DNA from: Gemmatimonadota bacterium
GTDB lineage: Bacteria > Gemmatimonadota > Gemmatimonadetes > Longimicrobiales > Gaopeijiaceae
Length of the DNA: 64,000 nucleotides
Reading direction: 5' to 3'
Assembly (NCBI GenBank): GCA_003248075.1
Contig: QJYK01000129.1
Span: 1-64,000 of the forward strand
The notes beneath the pieces were generated by a model that did no database searches, had not been told where the DNA came from, and saw nothing but the letters and a program-made list of their open reading frames with translations. Positions 36,947 through 47,200 of this stretch are shown in pieces (the first letter of the stretch is position 1; each line of letters starts with the position of its first letter). The translations under genes and the position numbers were made by a program.

Positions 36947-38887
36947 ATGATCCAGCGCCCCGTCCTGCGGGGGCGGCTCCTCGTGACGGCGCTCGTTGGC
37001 GCGACCGCGCTCTTCACCGGGGAGGCCCGAGGTCAGTACGTGGGGCTGGAGCTGGGTCGTGGCTTCATGACGCTCCAGGCGCGGGGGATGGAGGACGACA
37101 ACAGTCTTGTCGGGCGCCCACGCAGGGACCAAACCTGGAGCCAGAGCCTGCGCCTCGCCCTGCTCGGCTTTCTGGTAGATCCCAGGGTCTTGTTCTTCCA
37201 GTTCGCGGCCTCTCCCACGTTCATGCAGGGGAGGTCGGACTTCTCCGCAGGCCCCACCACGAGGCAGAACGTGGCCTATGACCTATCCGCCAACCTCTTC
37301 TCCCCGAGACAGCTCTCGATGACGTTCCGGGCCACCCGCGCTCGAGGGATGGGCCGGGGAACGCTCGGGCTGCACACGGACTCGGAGACCGAGTCGGTGG
37401 GCATGACGGTGCGGTTCCGGCACCGGTACTTCCCGGTCCTCGCCTCATACTCGGACTTCAGCGCGTTGAACGTGTGGAGCGGAAGCACGGTCGGGGCTCC
37501 GATCGCATCGCAGAGGAGGATCACGACCGCGCGCGCGGAGATGAGCAACACCAAGCTGCGGGCCACCGTGGAGCGTGTCTTCATCGACGACGAGGCGGAG
37601 CTACGGGACCAGCTCCGCACGAGCGCCAAGCTCGATCACCGACTCCGCTGGGGGCGCAGGAGCTCGTTGAACTCGATCGCGCACTTCGAGTCTCGGGAGG
37701 GGCTCAGGAACGCGTCCGTCTTCAGCTGGAGCGAGCGGGCACAGATCACCCACACCGAGAGCGCGACGAGCCAGCTCTCCTGGTCACGCCAGCGCTGGCA
37801 GAGCGACGCTGGAGACCTGTCCGTCTCGATGCTCGGTCTGGGCCACCGGATCCGGCCCACGGCTTGGCTGTCCGGCCAGCTGGGGCTCAGCAGGCGCTCC
37901 GTACGTTCCGAGATCGGCCCGAGCACGGCGAGCTTCCAGATCGCCCCCTCGCTCGACCTGTCCCGTCAGACCAGCTCCGGCTGGCGGGGGAGGCTGAGCG
38001 TCGCGGTCGGACTCCTCGATCAGTCGCTGGAGGGGGCCGCCGGGGGGAGCTGGATCGAGGTCCTCGCGGAGGAGCACCAGGTGAACGAGTCGCTCTCCTT
38101 CGAGCTCGATCGCGTCGACATCGACACGACGTCGGTGGAGGTCTGGTCCGACGACAACGCCGTGCGCTACCTGGCTGGGATCGACTACCTGCTCATCACC
38201 ACCGCGGGGCGGGTGGAGGTACGCGTGCTGCCGGGCGGGAGGATCGAGGAGGGGGACGTCCTCCTGGTCGGCTACCGCTTCCGGGCGGTCGGACGCGTGG
38301 AAGGGACGACAACCTCGTTCAGCGTCTCCGGCGCGATCGGCAACCAGACGGTTACCGTCAACTTCGGCCACCGCCAGGAGTCGGGCAACCCGATCACCGA
38401 GTCCGAGTTCCTGCCGCAGGCCGGGACTTCCGAGAAGTGGGTCGGCGTGAGCATCACGATGCCAAGGAGCTTCCTGGGCGACATCCGCGTCGACGCGGAC
38501 CGGAGGATCCGCGGGCTGGGCGACGTCGCGACGACGTCCGACGAGTTGCTCGCGGTCTGGGATCTCCCCTTCCGCGCCCGCTTCGCCTCCCGACTGCGCG
38601 GAGGAGTCGTCCGGCACGAGGACAACCTCGGCACCTCGGTGAACACTTCCGGATCGATGGACTTCGGTTGGACCGCGTCCCGGTCGGTGCGGCTCGACGG
38701 CGGGGCCGCGGTCTACCAGTGGAAGCGCGAGCGGGTGGACCCGGAGCGTTTCCTAGGCGCGAACGTGTCGGTCACGTGGGAGTGGGGGCTGTTCACGACG
38801 CGACTCCAGGGCCACAGGAACATCCGCCGTAATGGGATCCGCCTGGCGACGAACCGATGGGAGCTGGACGTGACCAGGGTGTTCTAG
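36947..38887 (+). CDS. Large outer-membrane beta-barrel-like protein (646 aa)
   Basis: Signal peptide GEARGQYVGLELGRGFMTL; alternating hydrophobic/polar strands; C-terminal Phe (ELDVTRVF). Confidence 0.65.
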   Translation: MIQRPVLRGRLLVTALVGATALFTGEARGQYVGLELGRGFMTLQARGMEDDNSLVGRPRRDQTWSQSLRLALLGFLVDPRVLFFQFAASPTFMQGRSDFSAGPTTRQNVAYDLSANLFSPRQLSMTFRATRARGMGRGTLGLHTDSETESVGMTVRFRHRYFPVLASYSDFSALNVWSGSTVGAPIASQRRITTARAEMSNTKLRATVERVFIDDEAELRDQLRTSAKLDHRLRWGRRSSLNSIAHFESREGLRNASVFSWSERAQITHTESATSQLSWSRQRWQSDAGDLSVSMLGLGHRIRPTAWLSGQLGLSRRSVRSEIGPSTASFQIAPSLDLSRQTSSGWRGRLSVAVGLLDQSLEGAAGGSWIEVLAEEHQVNESLSFELDRVDIDTTSVEVWSDDNAVRYLAGIDYLLITTAGRVEVRVLPGGRIEEGDVLLVGYRFRAVGRVEGTTTSFSVSGAIGNQTVTVNFGHRQESGNPITESEFLPQAGTSEKWVGVSITMPRSFLGDIRVDADRRIRGLGDVATTSDELLAVWDLPFRARFASRLRGGVVRHEDNLGTSVNTSGSMDFGWTASRSVRLDGGAAVYQWKRERVDPERFLGANVSVTWEWGLFTTRLQGHRNIRRNGIRLATNRWELDVTRVF

Positions 38888-38888
38888 G
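38883..38888. repeat. Putative IS target-site duplication copy 1, TCTAGG (NCTAGN)
   Basis: TCTAGG directly precedes TGTGAATGC; near-copy TCTCGG at 39368..39373. Confidence 0.55.
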
Positions 38889-39367
38889 TGTGAATGCTAG
38901 AGAGGTTGTTCACTGAGGGTCCCATCGAAAGGGCTGTTGGTGTCTAGACAACCACCAGTCCGATGGGAGGTCATCAGTGAACGTCCACGAGAATGCGAAG
39001 CTGACGCCCGCAGGTCGAGCGGGACTCGTGAAGCGTGTGCTGTTTGAAGGTCAACCGGTCGAGGGAGTCAGCCGTTCGCTGGGGGTAAGCCCGGCAGCGG
39101 TGCGGAAGTGGGTAAGGCGTTATCGCACAGGTGGGTGGAAGGCTTTGGAGGACCGATCGAGCCGTCCGAAGCGGAGCCCGCGGAGGCTGCCGAGCAGTAC
39201 GGTTCGGAGAATCGAGCAGTTGAGGCGGCGTCGGTGGGCGAGCCCGCCCTCGCCTTTCCCGCTTCCTCAACCGATACAACCGCCGGCAGCCTCATCGGGG
39301 CATCGGCAACACGACACCCCTCAGCCGCCTCGAGGAGCTCCTGTGAACAACGTCCTTGTCACCGACA
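38889..39367 (+). mobile_element. IS481-family element, internally deleted remnant (479 bp)
   Basis: Left end TGTGAATGCTAGAGAGGTTGTTCAC, right end GTGAACAACGTCCTTGTCACCGACA (17/25 matching as inverted repeats, inner 9 perfect); transposase N-terminus MNVHENAKLTPAGRAGLVKRVLFEG...VRKWVRRYRTGG and C-terminal fragment LSRFLNRYNRRQPHRGIGNTTPLSRL. Confidence 0.8.
38977..39344 (+). pseudogene. IS481-like transposase, N-terminal and C-terminal fragments in different frames
   Basis: HTH region intact to ...RIEQLRRRRWAS (about 39243); catalytic core missing; C-terminal YN..QPHRG fragment in another frame ends at TGA 39342-39344. Confidence 0.78.
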
Positions 39368-39373
39368 TCTCGG
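39368..39373. repeat. Putative target-site duplication copy 2, TCTCGG
   Basis: 5/6 match to TCTAGG at 38883..38888. Confidence 0.5.
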
Positions 39374-39414
39374 GCTGCAGCCTCGACGTCTCTCGATAGG
39401 CACCCCCATGGCTG

Positions 39415-41145
39415 TCACTCGGAGACCGGTCGGCTGCGCTTCGTCTGGGGCGCGAGCAGGACCCCTGGGAGTGCGTCGGTGGCCTCTTCTCCGTCCACGA
39501 CGAACTGTCCGTTCACGAGCACGGAGGTCATTCCCTCCTGATAGACGTACGGATTCAGGTACGTCGCATCGGAGCGCAGGCGCTCTGGATCGAAGACCAC
39601 GACATCCGCCTTCATCCCCGGCGCGATGCGCCCGCGGTCGCGGAGCCCGAGGATCTGTGCGGACAGCCCGGTCATGGAACGGATCGCGTGGGGAAGCGTG
39701 ATCGTCCCCCGCTCGAAGACGAACTCGCGCAGAAGCCTTCCGGACGTCCCGTACTCGCCGGGGTGGGTGGACTTCGACGAGCGGTTGCCGGTGTCGACTC
39801 CGCGGTCCAGGCTGACCGCGGTGTAGTCCTGACGCATCCACTCCTCGATGTCGATCATCCCGACGGCCTTGGCCATCCACAGCGCGCCACCGAGGATGTC
39901 CAGCCCGTTCTCCTGAAGCCAGATGGCGGTCTCCAGCTCGTCCTTGCCCAGCTCGAGCATTACGTCGGCGAGCGTCTTGCCGACGTACGAGGGATCCGAG
40001 AAGTCGACCATCAAGAGGTTCTCGGCGCCACCCTGACGGATGATCTCGTACTCGACGTCCTGCCGGATCATCTCGCGCCGCACCGGGTCGGCGAGGCGCT
40101 CGCGCAGGTTGTCGAGCATCCCGTCGTAGCTGACCGGCGGAAAGTCGTCCGCGGCGCTCTGACCCGGGACCTCGCCCTTGATCAGGGCCCACCGCGGGAT
40201 GAGGGTGACGTACGCCGAATAGCCCTCGTACGAGTGCATGTTGATGTAGACCGGATACCCCTCGGCCCACTGCCGGTCGATCAGCTGCGTGGTCGCTCGA
40301 CTGATGCCCCACTCGCGCGGTCCCTTCGGGTGGATGTGGTCGAGCATCACGGGAATGTTGGCGGCCTTGCCGACGTCGATGACCTCCATCACCGCGTCGA
40401 GCCAGTCGACGTGCCGCTGCGTCGGATGGTCCATGTGGCTCGGGACCTGCCACTTCGGGTAGCGCCCCTGGCTGCGCATGTGCGCCTGGAAGTGGCCCCC
40501 GTACTCGCCGACCACCTTGGCGAGCTCCTGCACCTCGTGCTCGGAGCTGTAGCGCATGGGGTTGTACTCGAGGCCCGTGGTGAGCCCGAAGGCGCCATCC
40601 TCCATGCCCTGGCGGACGAGCCCCCGCATGCGCTGGATCTCCTCCTCGGTGGCGTGGCGCATGACGTCTTCCGGGCGACTCCCCATCACCAGGCGACGCA
40701 CGACGCCGTGCGGGACCATCGGCACCAGGTTGAGCTGGTGCCCCAGCTTCGCGAGGGAGTCGCGTTGCGCCGAGAGCGGCCAGATCGAGTTGAGGGAGCC
40801 TCCGTCGGCGTTGATCACGGCGGTGGTGAAGCCCTGTGTGACGTAGTTGGGCACCCGGGTGTGGCCGCGCAGGATGTCCGAGTCGATGTGCTCGTGCAGC
40901 CCGATGAACCCGGGTGTCACATACTGTCCGCTCGCGTCGATCTCCCGCCGACCGCGCGCGCCCGACAGGTCGCCCACGGCGACGATCTGGTCACCGGCGA
41001 TCCCCACGTCCGCGTAGAAGTAGGGGTTTCCCGTGCCGTCCAGGACGCGGCCGTTGCGGATCAGGACGTCGTAGATCGCCTGCTGCGCCTCGAGCGGGGG
41101 GACCACGGTGACGAGCAGCGCGGCGAGCGAGGCGAGGGCCCTCAT
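39415..41145 (-). CDS. N-acyl-D-amino-acid deacylase / D-aminoacylase-family amidohydrolase, secreted
   Basis: YDVLIRNGRVLDGTGNPYFYADVGIAGDQIVAVGDL; TPGFIGLHEHIDSD; SMTGLSAQILGLRDRGRIAPGMKADVVVFDPERL. Confidence 0.9.
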   Translation of the reverse strand: MRALASLAALLVTVVPPLEAQQAIYDVLIRNGRVLDGTGNPYFYADVGIAGDQIVAVGDLSGARGRREIDASGQYVTPGFIGLHEHIDSDILRGHTRVPNYVTQGFTTAVINADGGSLNSIWPLSAQRDSLAKLGHQLNLVPMVPHGVVRRLVMGSRPEDVMRHATEEEIQRMRGLVRQGMEDGAFGLTTGLEYNPMRYSSEHEVQELAKVVGEYGGHFQAHMRSQGRYPKWQVPSHMDHPTQRHVDWLDAVMEVIDVGKAANIPVMLDHIHPKGPREWGISRATTQLIDRQWAEGYPVYINMHSYEGYSAYVTLIPRWALIKGEVPGQSAADDFPPVSYDGMLDNLRERLADPVRREMIRQDVEYEIIRQGGAENLLMVDFSDPSYVGKTLADVMLELGKDELETAIWLQENGLDILGGALWMAKAVGMIDIEEWMRQDYTAVSLDRGVDTGNRSSKSTHPGEYGTSGRLLREFVFERGTITLPHAIRSMTGLSAQILGLRDRGRIAPGMKADVVVFDPERLRSDATYLNPYVYQEGMTSVLVNGQFVVDGEEATDALPGVLLAPQTKRSRPVSE

Positions 41146-41231
41146 CGCGATCTCCTTGGGTTGATCGGGTAGCCGCAAGCTATCGGGGCGTCCGGTCGGT
41201 CGGACAGGGGATGTCACACCCCCTGGGGACG

Positions 41232-44200
41232 TCAGCGCACGACGACGAACAACCCCCGACCTGCCGGTACCGGCACGGCGGACAGATCCACGTCGAGCCC
41301 CGCCTGCAGGCCCTCGACCTCCGGCGCCACGGCCGCCGCTCCGTCGGCGAGACCGAGGCGTGCCCGGTCGACGTCGAGGTGGACGGTCTCGTCGCGATCG
41401 GACCAGGAAGCGAGCACGATCAGCACACCCTCGGGGCGAGCGTACGCCGTGGCGAGCACACCGGGGACGTCGGACCTCACCGGCGCGTCGTCGAGCCAGT
41501 AGCCGAGCATGCTCGAGGCCTCGATTCCGAAGTCCGACATCATCCGCCAGACCGGGCGCGGATCCGTGTCTCCGTACTTCCGCGCCGTCATCCCGTACAG
41601 CAGGCCGCGGTACGGGTGGCCGCCGTCCTGCAGCATCTCACCCATGAGGCCGAAGGGAAGGCCCGAGACCTCGGTCATCCAGTAGTCCATGTCGCGGTCG
41701 TACTCGAAGTACTCCCCGAACCACAGCCGTGTGATGAACGGAAAGTGCTCCATGTACAGCATGGCGCTGTTGGTGAAGCCGTCCCGCACGTTGAATTGGC
41801 TCGCGGAGTGCAGGTCGATGACGACCTCCGGCCGGGCCCGGCTCAGCACCGTGACGATTCGCTTCACCGTCTCCCGGCTGAAGGCGATGTCGTCCAGGTA
41901 AAGCCCGTCGATGTGCTGGTTCTCCGCGAGCCAGCCGAGCCCCTCGATGTAGTAATTCGTCCAGCGCGACGTGCCCTTGTCGAGGATGGCGGCGTCGTCC
42001 ACCCGCCAGGCGTGCCACGCCGAGTGGTAGCGGTCCTCCAGGTGCTCCTGTAGCCAGGAGTGACCACCCCCCTCGCCGTCGTTGAAGATCTCGTCGCCGA
42101 GGCTCCTCAGCGCGAACAGCTCCCAGGCGCGGTAGGTGAGCTCCCGGATCGTGTCGTAGAGCTTGACCTTGATCCCCTTGGCGTGGGCTTCCTCGATGTA
42201 GGCGGCCTGCCGCTCGAGGTTGAAGAAGGGGTAGTTGATGTACGGGTTGATCTCGTTCGCGTGGTGGATGTTCACCACGGTCCCTCCCCAGGCGCGCACG
42301 GAGTCCACCGGGACGTACTGGTGCACGAAGCGGGTCTCGAAGTGGCGCTTGGTATCGATGGTCTTGAAGGGGGTGATCAAGAAGCGGACGTTGAAGTGGA
42401 GGGTGTCCCCCGCGGCCAGCGTCCTGGGCCCCGAGTAGTTGTACGCCGTGACCGCATCCGGTCCCGTCTCGATGCGGATGCCGCCGCGCCCCCCGTTGAA
42501 CCAGGAGGGCGGCATCTCGAGCGGCTGGTTCCTGTAGAAGTTCGTGTTCAGCGGCCGCACGTAGTTCTCGTCGCGCAGCACCCATTGCAGGCCACGCTCG
42601 ATCCCTCCGAGCCAGACGCCCTCCTGATGGTTCTCGACCTTCCAGGTCCAGTCGACCCGATCGGGGCGCCGGCCGCCGCGGCGCCCGAGGCCGAGCATGA
42701 GCTCGGCCGCGCCGGGTTCCATCACGACAGGGAGCACGACATCGTCGAGCTCCAGGTCTCGCGTGGCGACCAGCTCGATCCGGTAGTCCAGCATCCCGTC
42801 GTACTCCAGGGCGCCGCGTACGGTCATGGACGCCCCGTCCGCCGACCGGCGCGCCTCCCACCGGGCCGGACCCCGGCCTTCCTGACGCACCTGGAACGGC
42901 TCCGCATCGAAGTGGAGCGGCGCCCGGCCGACCACCACCGAGAGGTCGAGGGGCCCGGCGAGCACCGGCGCCGGATCGTCGAGCAGGTGGGTCATCTCGG
43001 GTGAGAAGAAGCTCTCGATCCTGTCCGGAAGCCCGGCGGCGCCCAACACCACGCGACGGCCGAGAACCGAGAGCACGTGTCCCTGGACGTTCACCGGGTC
43101 GAACGGCTCCACCACGAATTGGGGGTCGTCGCCGACCGTGGAGTTCAGCCACGCGAGCCGGGTCATGAGCTCGGGCTCGTCGAACCCGTGGTTCCGCACC
43201 CGCGCGGCCTCGACCTCGAGGGAGACCCGCACGGACTTGGAGCCGGCGGACGTCCGCACGGACACCTCGCCCACATAGCGGCCGGGGCGCTGGTTCCCGG
43301 GCACCGTGAGCCCGATCCACAGGGGCTGGACCTCACCCGCCGGCACCACCAGTTCCTTATCGAAAGGATGCCCGTTCTCGTCCACCCCCCCGCAGTTGAA
43401 GCACGTGAGTCGATCCGCCCACGCGTCGGGGAAGCCCTCGAAGGCGACCGCCACGTGGCGCAGCGTATCGGCTCCCGCGATCACCGCCACCTGGAACGTG
43501 AACGACTCGTCGCGGAGCGCACGGCTCTCGAAGGCATCGGCGCGCCCGGCCGCGGCCCAGTGCCATGGGATGTAGCGCCGCATGCGCACGGGACGGTCCC
43601 GGTGCTCCGGCATCAGCGCCCACCCGTCCGGGGCGCCAGCCATGAACGAGGCGCGCTCCCCCGGCGTCGCGATGACCTCCATGGGCCAGAACGAGTGGAA
43701 GGCGTCGACCGATTCGATGCGCGTGACTCGGCCCTCGGGCAGGTCTCCGGAGTCGAGCGCCCGCACCCGGCGCTGCCACTCGGGATCGGGGTGTGTCACC
43801 TCCGCCGGATAGGTCACGGTCGGATAGTACCCACCGGTGGACGTCCAGGGCATGTAGTAGACGTGGTAGACCGACGCCCCCGGGACCGGCTGGAAGACCA
43901 CGTCCCCCGAAGCAGGGTCCACGCGCGCCGCGAGGGCGTTCTCGACGGTCCGGCCGGTGACCGCGTCCACGACCACCACGGCCTTCGCGACCGGGTCGGG
44001 ATCGTGGCGCCGCCAGGGGATCGTGACCCGTACGGCGTCCACGTCGACCGCGTCCACGGAGATCACCGCCCGGTGGTTTCCCCACGACAGCCCCTGGGAG
44101 CCGGCGGGAAGATGCGGCTCCCAATCACCCGGCCCGAACGCCACTCCGTCGATCACGGGCGTGATCGATGGGGCCCGGTAGAGCGCGCCTTCGCGGTCGG

Positions 44201-44279
44201 CGGCTCCGGTGCAGCCCGCCGCGACCACGAGGGCCACCAGCCCGAGGGCCGAAGCGCCCGACCGGGTCGCCGCCCTCAC
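41232..44279 (-). CDS. Glycoside hydrolase-like protein (DUF6067/GH123-like)
   Basis: WGGTVVNIHHANEINPYINYPFF..., HIDGLYLDDIAFSRETVKRI, SGLPFGLMGEMLQDGGHPYRGLLYGMT. Confidence 0.65.
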   Translation of the reverse strand: MRAATRSGASALGLVALVVAAGCTGAADREGALYRAPSITPVIDGVAFGPGDWEPHLPAGSQGLSWGNHRAVISVDAVDVDAVRVTIPWRRHDPDPVAKAVVVVDAVTGRTVENALAARVDPASGDVVFQPVPGASVYHVYYMPWTSTGGYYPTVTYPAEVTHPDPEWQRRVRALDSGDLPEGRVTRIESVDAFHSFWPMEVIATPGERASFMAGAPDGWALMPEHRDRPVRMRRYIPWHWAAAGRADAFESRALRDESFTFQVAVIAGADTLRHVAVAFEGFPDAWADRLTCFNCGGVDENGHPFDKELVVPAGEVQPLWIGLTVPGNQRPGRYVGEVSVRTSAGSKSVRVSLEVEAARVRNHGFDEPELMTRLAWLNSTVGDDPQFVVEPFDPVNVQGHVLSVLGRRVVLGAAGLPDRIESFFSPEMTHLLDDPAPVLAGPLDLSVVVGRAPLHFDAEPFQVRQEGRGPARWEARRSADGASMTVRGALEYDGMLDYRIELVATRDLELDDVVLPVVMEPGAAELMLGLGRRGGRRPDRVDWTWKVENHQEGVWLGGIERGLQWVLRDENYVRPLNTNFYRNQPLEMPPSWFNGGRGGIRIETGPDAVTAYNYSGPRTLAAGDTLHFNVRFLITPFKTIDTKRHFETRFVHQYVPVDSVRAWGGTVVNIHHANEINPYINYPFFNLERQAAYIEEAHAKGIKVKLYDTIRELTYRAWELFALRSLGDEIFNDGEGGGHSWLQEHLEDRYHSAWHAWRVDDAAILDKGTSRWTNYYIEGLGWLAENQHIDGLYLDDIAFSRETVKRIVTVLSRARPEVVIDLHSASQFNVRDGFTNSAMLYMEHFPFITRLWFGEYFEYDRDMDYWMTEVSGLPFGLMGEMLQDGGHPYRGLLYGMTARKYGDTDPRPVWRMMSDFGIEASSMLGYWLDDAPVRSDVPGVLATAYARPEGVLIVLASWSDRDETVHLDVDRARLGLADGAAAVAPEVEGLQAGLDVDLSAVPVPAGRGLFVVVR

Positions 44280-47200
44280 CGTCGACCTCCCAGCAGGAGG
44301 GCGCGCCGCACCATCGTGCCCTCGAAGTCCGCCGCGGTCGGGACCTCCGGTGGCGCGCCCCGACCGAGGGCCGCAAGCGCCGCGTTGGCCAGGACGGCCC
44401 GCCGGTCCGATGCGTCCGATGGCTCGGGCGTCGCCTCCACGACCGCTTCATACGCTGCCCGCGCCGCCGCGGGGTTACCGAGCCGCTCCTCCGTCCTTCC
44501 CAGCAGGTAGCGTTGGAGCCGCTCCTCGGGCTCGTACGGCCTTCCCTGGCCCAACGTCTCGGGCCACTCCATGGCCTGGAGCAGGTGGGCGCGGGCCTCG
44601 CCCGCGCGGTCCGACTCGAGGGCGTCCAGGGCCAGGAGCGTGTGCGCCTGCTCCCAGAGGAGGTGGCTCTCGCGCGCGCTCTCGGAGGGGAGCACCCTCG
44701 TCGCGGCCAGGATCGACGCCGCCTCACCGGCGCGACCCGCACGGATGAGCGAACGCGCGTGCAGCAGGTCCAGGTTGAAGTCGTCGGGGAAGCGAGCCCG
44801 GCCCTCTGCCGATGCGGTGAGCGCGCTCGTCCAGTCGCCGGCGTCCTGGAGGGTGCGGACGAGCTCGACCCGGAGGACCCTGCTGTCAGGATCGAGCCGG
44901 ACCGAACGGCGCAGGTCGGCCACCGGATCCCCCGCCGCGGATCCCTCGGCCAGCGCCGCCCGCGCGGCATAGAACGGCGCGAAGTCGGGCTCCTCACCGA
45001 GGGCGGCCATCACAGCGAGGGCTTCCGCGTCCCGATCCACCGCCCAGAGGTTCAGCGCCAGGAGGTAACGCCATGCCCACCCGCGGTTATGCTGTGTTGC
45101 CCACTCAAGCACCTCGAGCGTCTCGGAGCGGTAGGGGAAGGCGAACCCGAGGGCGCTTGGATCGTCGAGGAGCGAGGGGTCGTCGGTGAGCCACGCGCGC
45201 CACGCTCGAAGGACCGGACCCGGACGCGGGGTGAGGGACAGCACCCGCGCCGCGTCGCTCGGGAGCCCACGGTCGGAGTAGCGGACGGCCAGCTCGAGCA
45301 GCGTCTGCTCCGGGTACTCGGAGCGCATTCCCGCCAACAGCGCGCTGGCGGTCTCGTCCGAGGGCGCCGCGAGCCAACCTTCGGTACGAACGAACGCATG
45401 GAGCGGGTCGATGGCGACGAGCCGGGCCCGCGCCTCCCGGGCGAGAGCCGCGCCGCCGTCGCCGCCACGCAGGCGGCCGACGATCGCGAGCGCCTCCCAG
45501 GCCGACACGCCATCGCGATCGTAGTCCAGCGCCAGGCGGGCGTAGCGCTCCGCTTCGACCAGGTCCCCATGCACGATCATGAGGTCCGCGAGTCGGCTCC
45601 ATGCGGCGGCCCGGTAGCCCGTGGCGCGCGCTGCCCATCCGAATGCGTCTCGCGCGTCGGCCGGTCGCCCCAGGGCCTCGTAGAGTAGGCCGGCCAGGAA
45701 GTTGGCCTTAGCGTCGTACGCGTCCAGCTGCCGCGCCCGCTCGACGGCCGCGATGCCCGCGTCGAGCCGCCCGCTCCGATACTCGAGCTCCGCCAACCCC
45801 AGGAGCGCGTCGCGATGCCAACGCTCGAGCTCGAGCGTGCGTCCGAAGTGGCGCCGGGCCTGGGCATACCAGCGCCCCTTCAGGGCCTCCCTGCCCTCAA
45901 AGGCCTCCCGGTCCGCCTCCGGGATGGCCGGTCGTGCCGACGCATCGGTGGTGAAGGGCCGCGCCAGCCTGAGCGGCGACGGGTCCGACGACCAGTCGAG
46001 GTGGAGCGCGGGCAGCCGGACCCGGAGCGGCAACTCCGCCGGGGCCTCGAAGCTCGCCTCGAAGGGCTCCAGGGGTCCGAGCGACACCGGCGAGGCCGCC
46101 ACGCGATGCGCTCCGGCCCAGACCTCCAACGTGTCCCGGACGTCCGCGAATGCCTCCACGCCCACCGCCACCCGCCCGTCGGCGACGTCCACGTGCATGA
46201 CCCCCTCCGCCGACGCGTCGGTGATGCCGCCGATCCCCTCGACGGGGAACCAGCGCTCCGTCCATGAGCTCGACGACAGGGGATCGAAGCCCGCCTGGGT
46301 GATCGGGTTCACCGACCCGTCTGGGGAATACTGCACGAAAAGCCGCCCCGCCTGGAACTCGACGTACTGGCCATCGCTGTCGGTGAGGAGATCCTCCCAG
46401 ATTCCCCCCTCGCGGGAGAGCGCCCACAGCCAGAGCTTCTGGCCGGGCATGTCCTCGTATCGGGCCCAGTGCCCCCATCCGTAACCTGCGTCCAGGTAAT
46501 AGCCGCCGAAGAAGTCGTTCAGCTCGCCGACCACGTGGTAGGACTTGGCGCCGTCGAAGTCGTTGTTCCGGTAGAGCGGCAGGTATCGACCCCGAGCGTC
46601 CACGGGCCACGGCCGCTCCATGCCCGGGTGGGTCAGATACGCGTCGCCCGGGATGGCGAGCTCCAGGTCGTCGCGGGCGAACGCGGCGGCGGTCATCCAG
46701 TTGTAGTACGGCTGCTCGAGGGGCGTCGGGTTGTACCAGAGCGCGCGCGTCTCGAAGGTGGCGCGATCCGCCGGAAGACGGATCTCGACGCGCCATTGGG
46801 TGCGCGAGGGCAGATCCATCGCGCCCACGATGCAGCTCACGCTCCCGTCTTCGTTCTCGCGGAGGAGGTAGTCGACGGGCGTCGCGGTGGACGGCGTATG
46901 CCCGATGACGCCGAAATTGAACTCGATGCCCCCGGAGGTCCACGGACCTCTCAGCGCGATGTTCCTGAACTTCAGGACCTCGTTGCGATAGATGAACTCG
47001 TGGCCGGTCTTCTTGACCACGGCGCCCCACACCTTGCCCCCTACCTCCGGCAGGACGAAGAGCTCGATCAGGTCGTTCTCCAGCTTGACCACCTTCCACG
47101 CCCTCGGCTCCGAGCGGTGCGCGTACCCTTCGAAGGAGTGATACGGATACAGGCGCCGATCCCGAGCCAGGATGGGCACGGGGTTCGGCTCGGAGAACGG

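Noticed and set aside
37474-38832. 452-aa plus-strand ORF inside the barrel gene
   Set aside because: Overlapping out-of-frame ORF with Arg/Gly/Pro-rich composition; the 36947..38887 frame has signal peptide and barrel-like pattern
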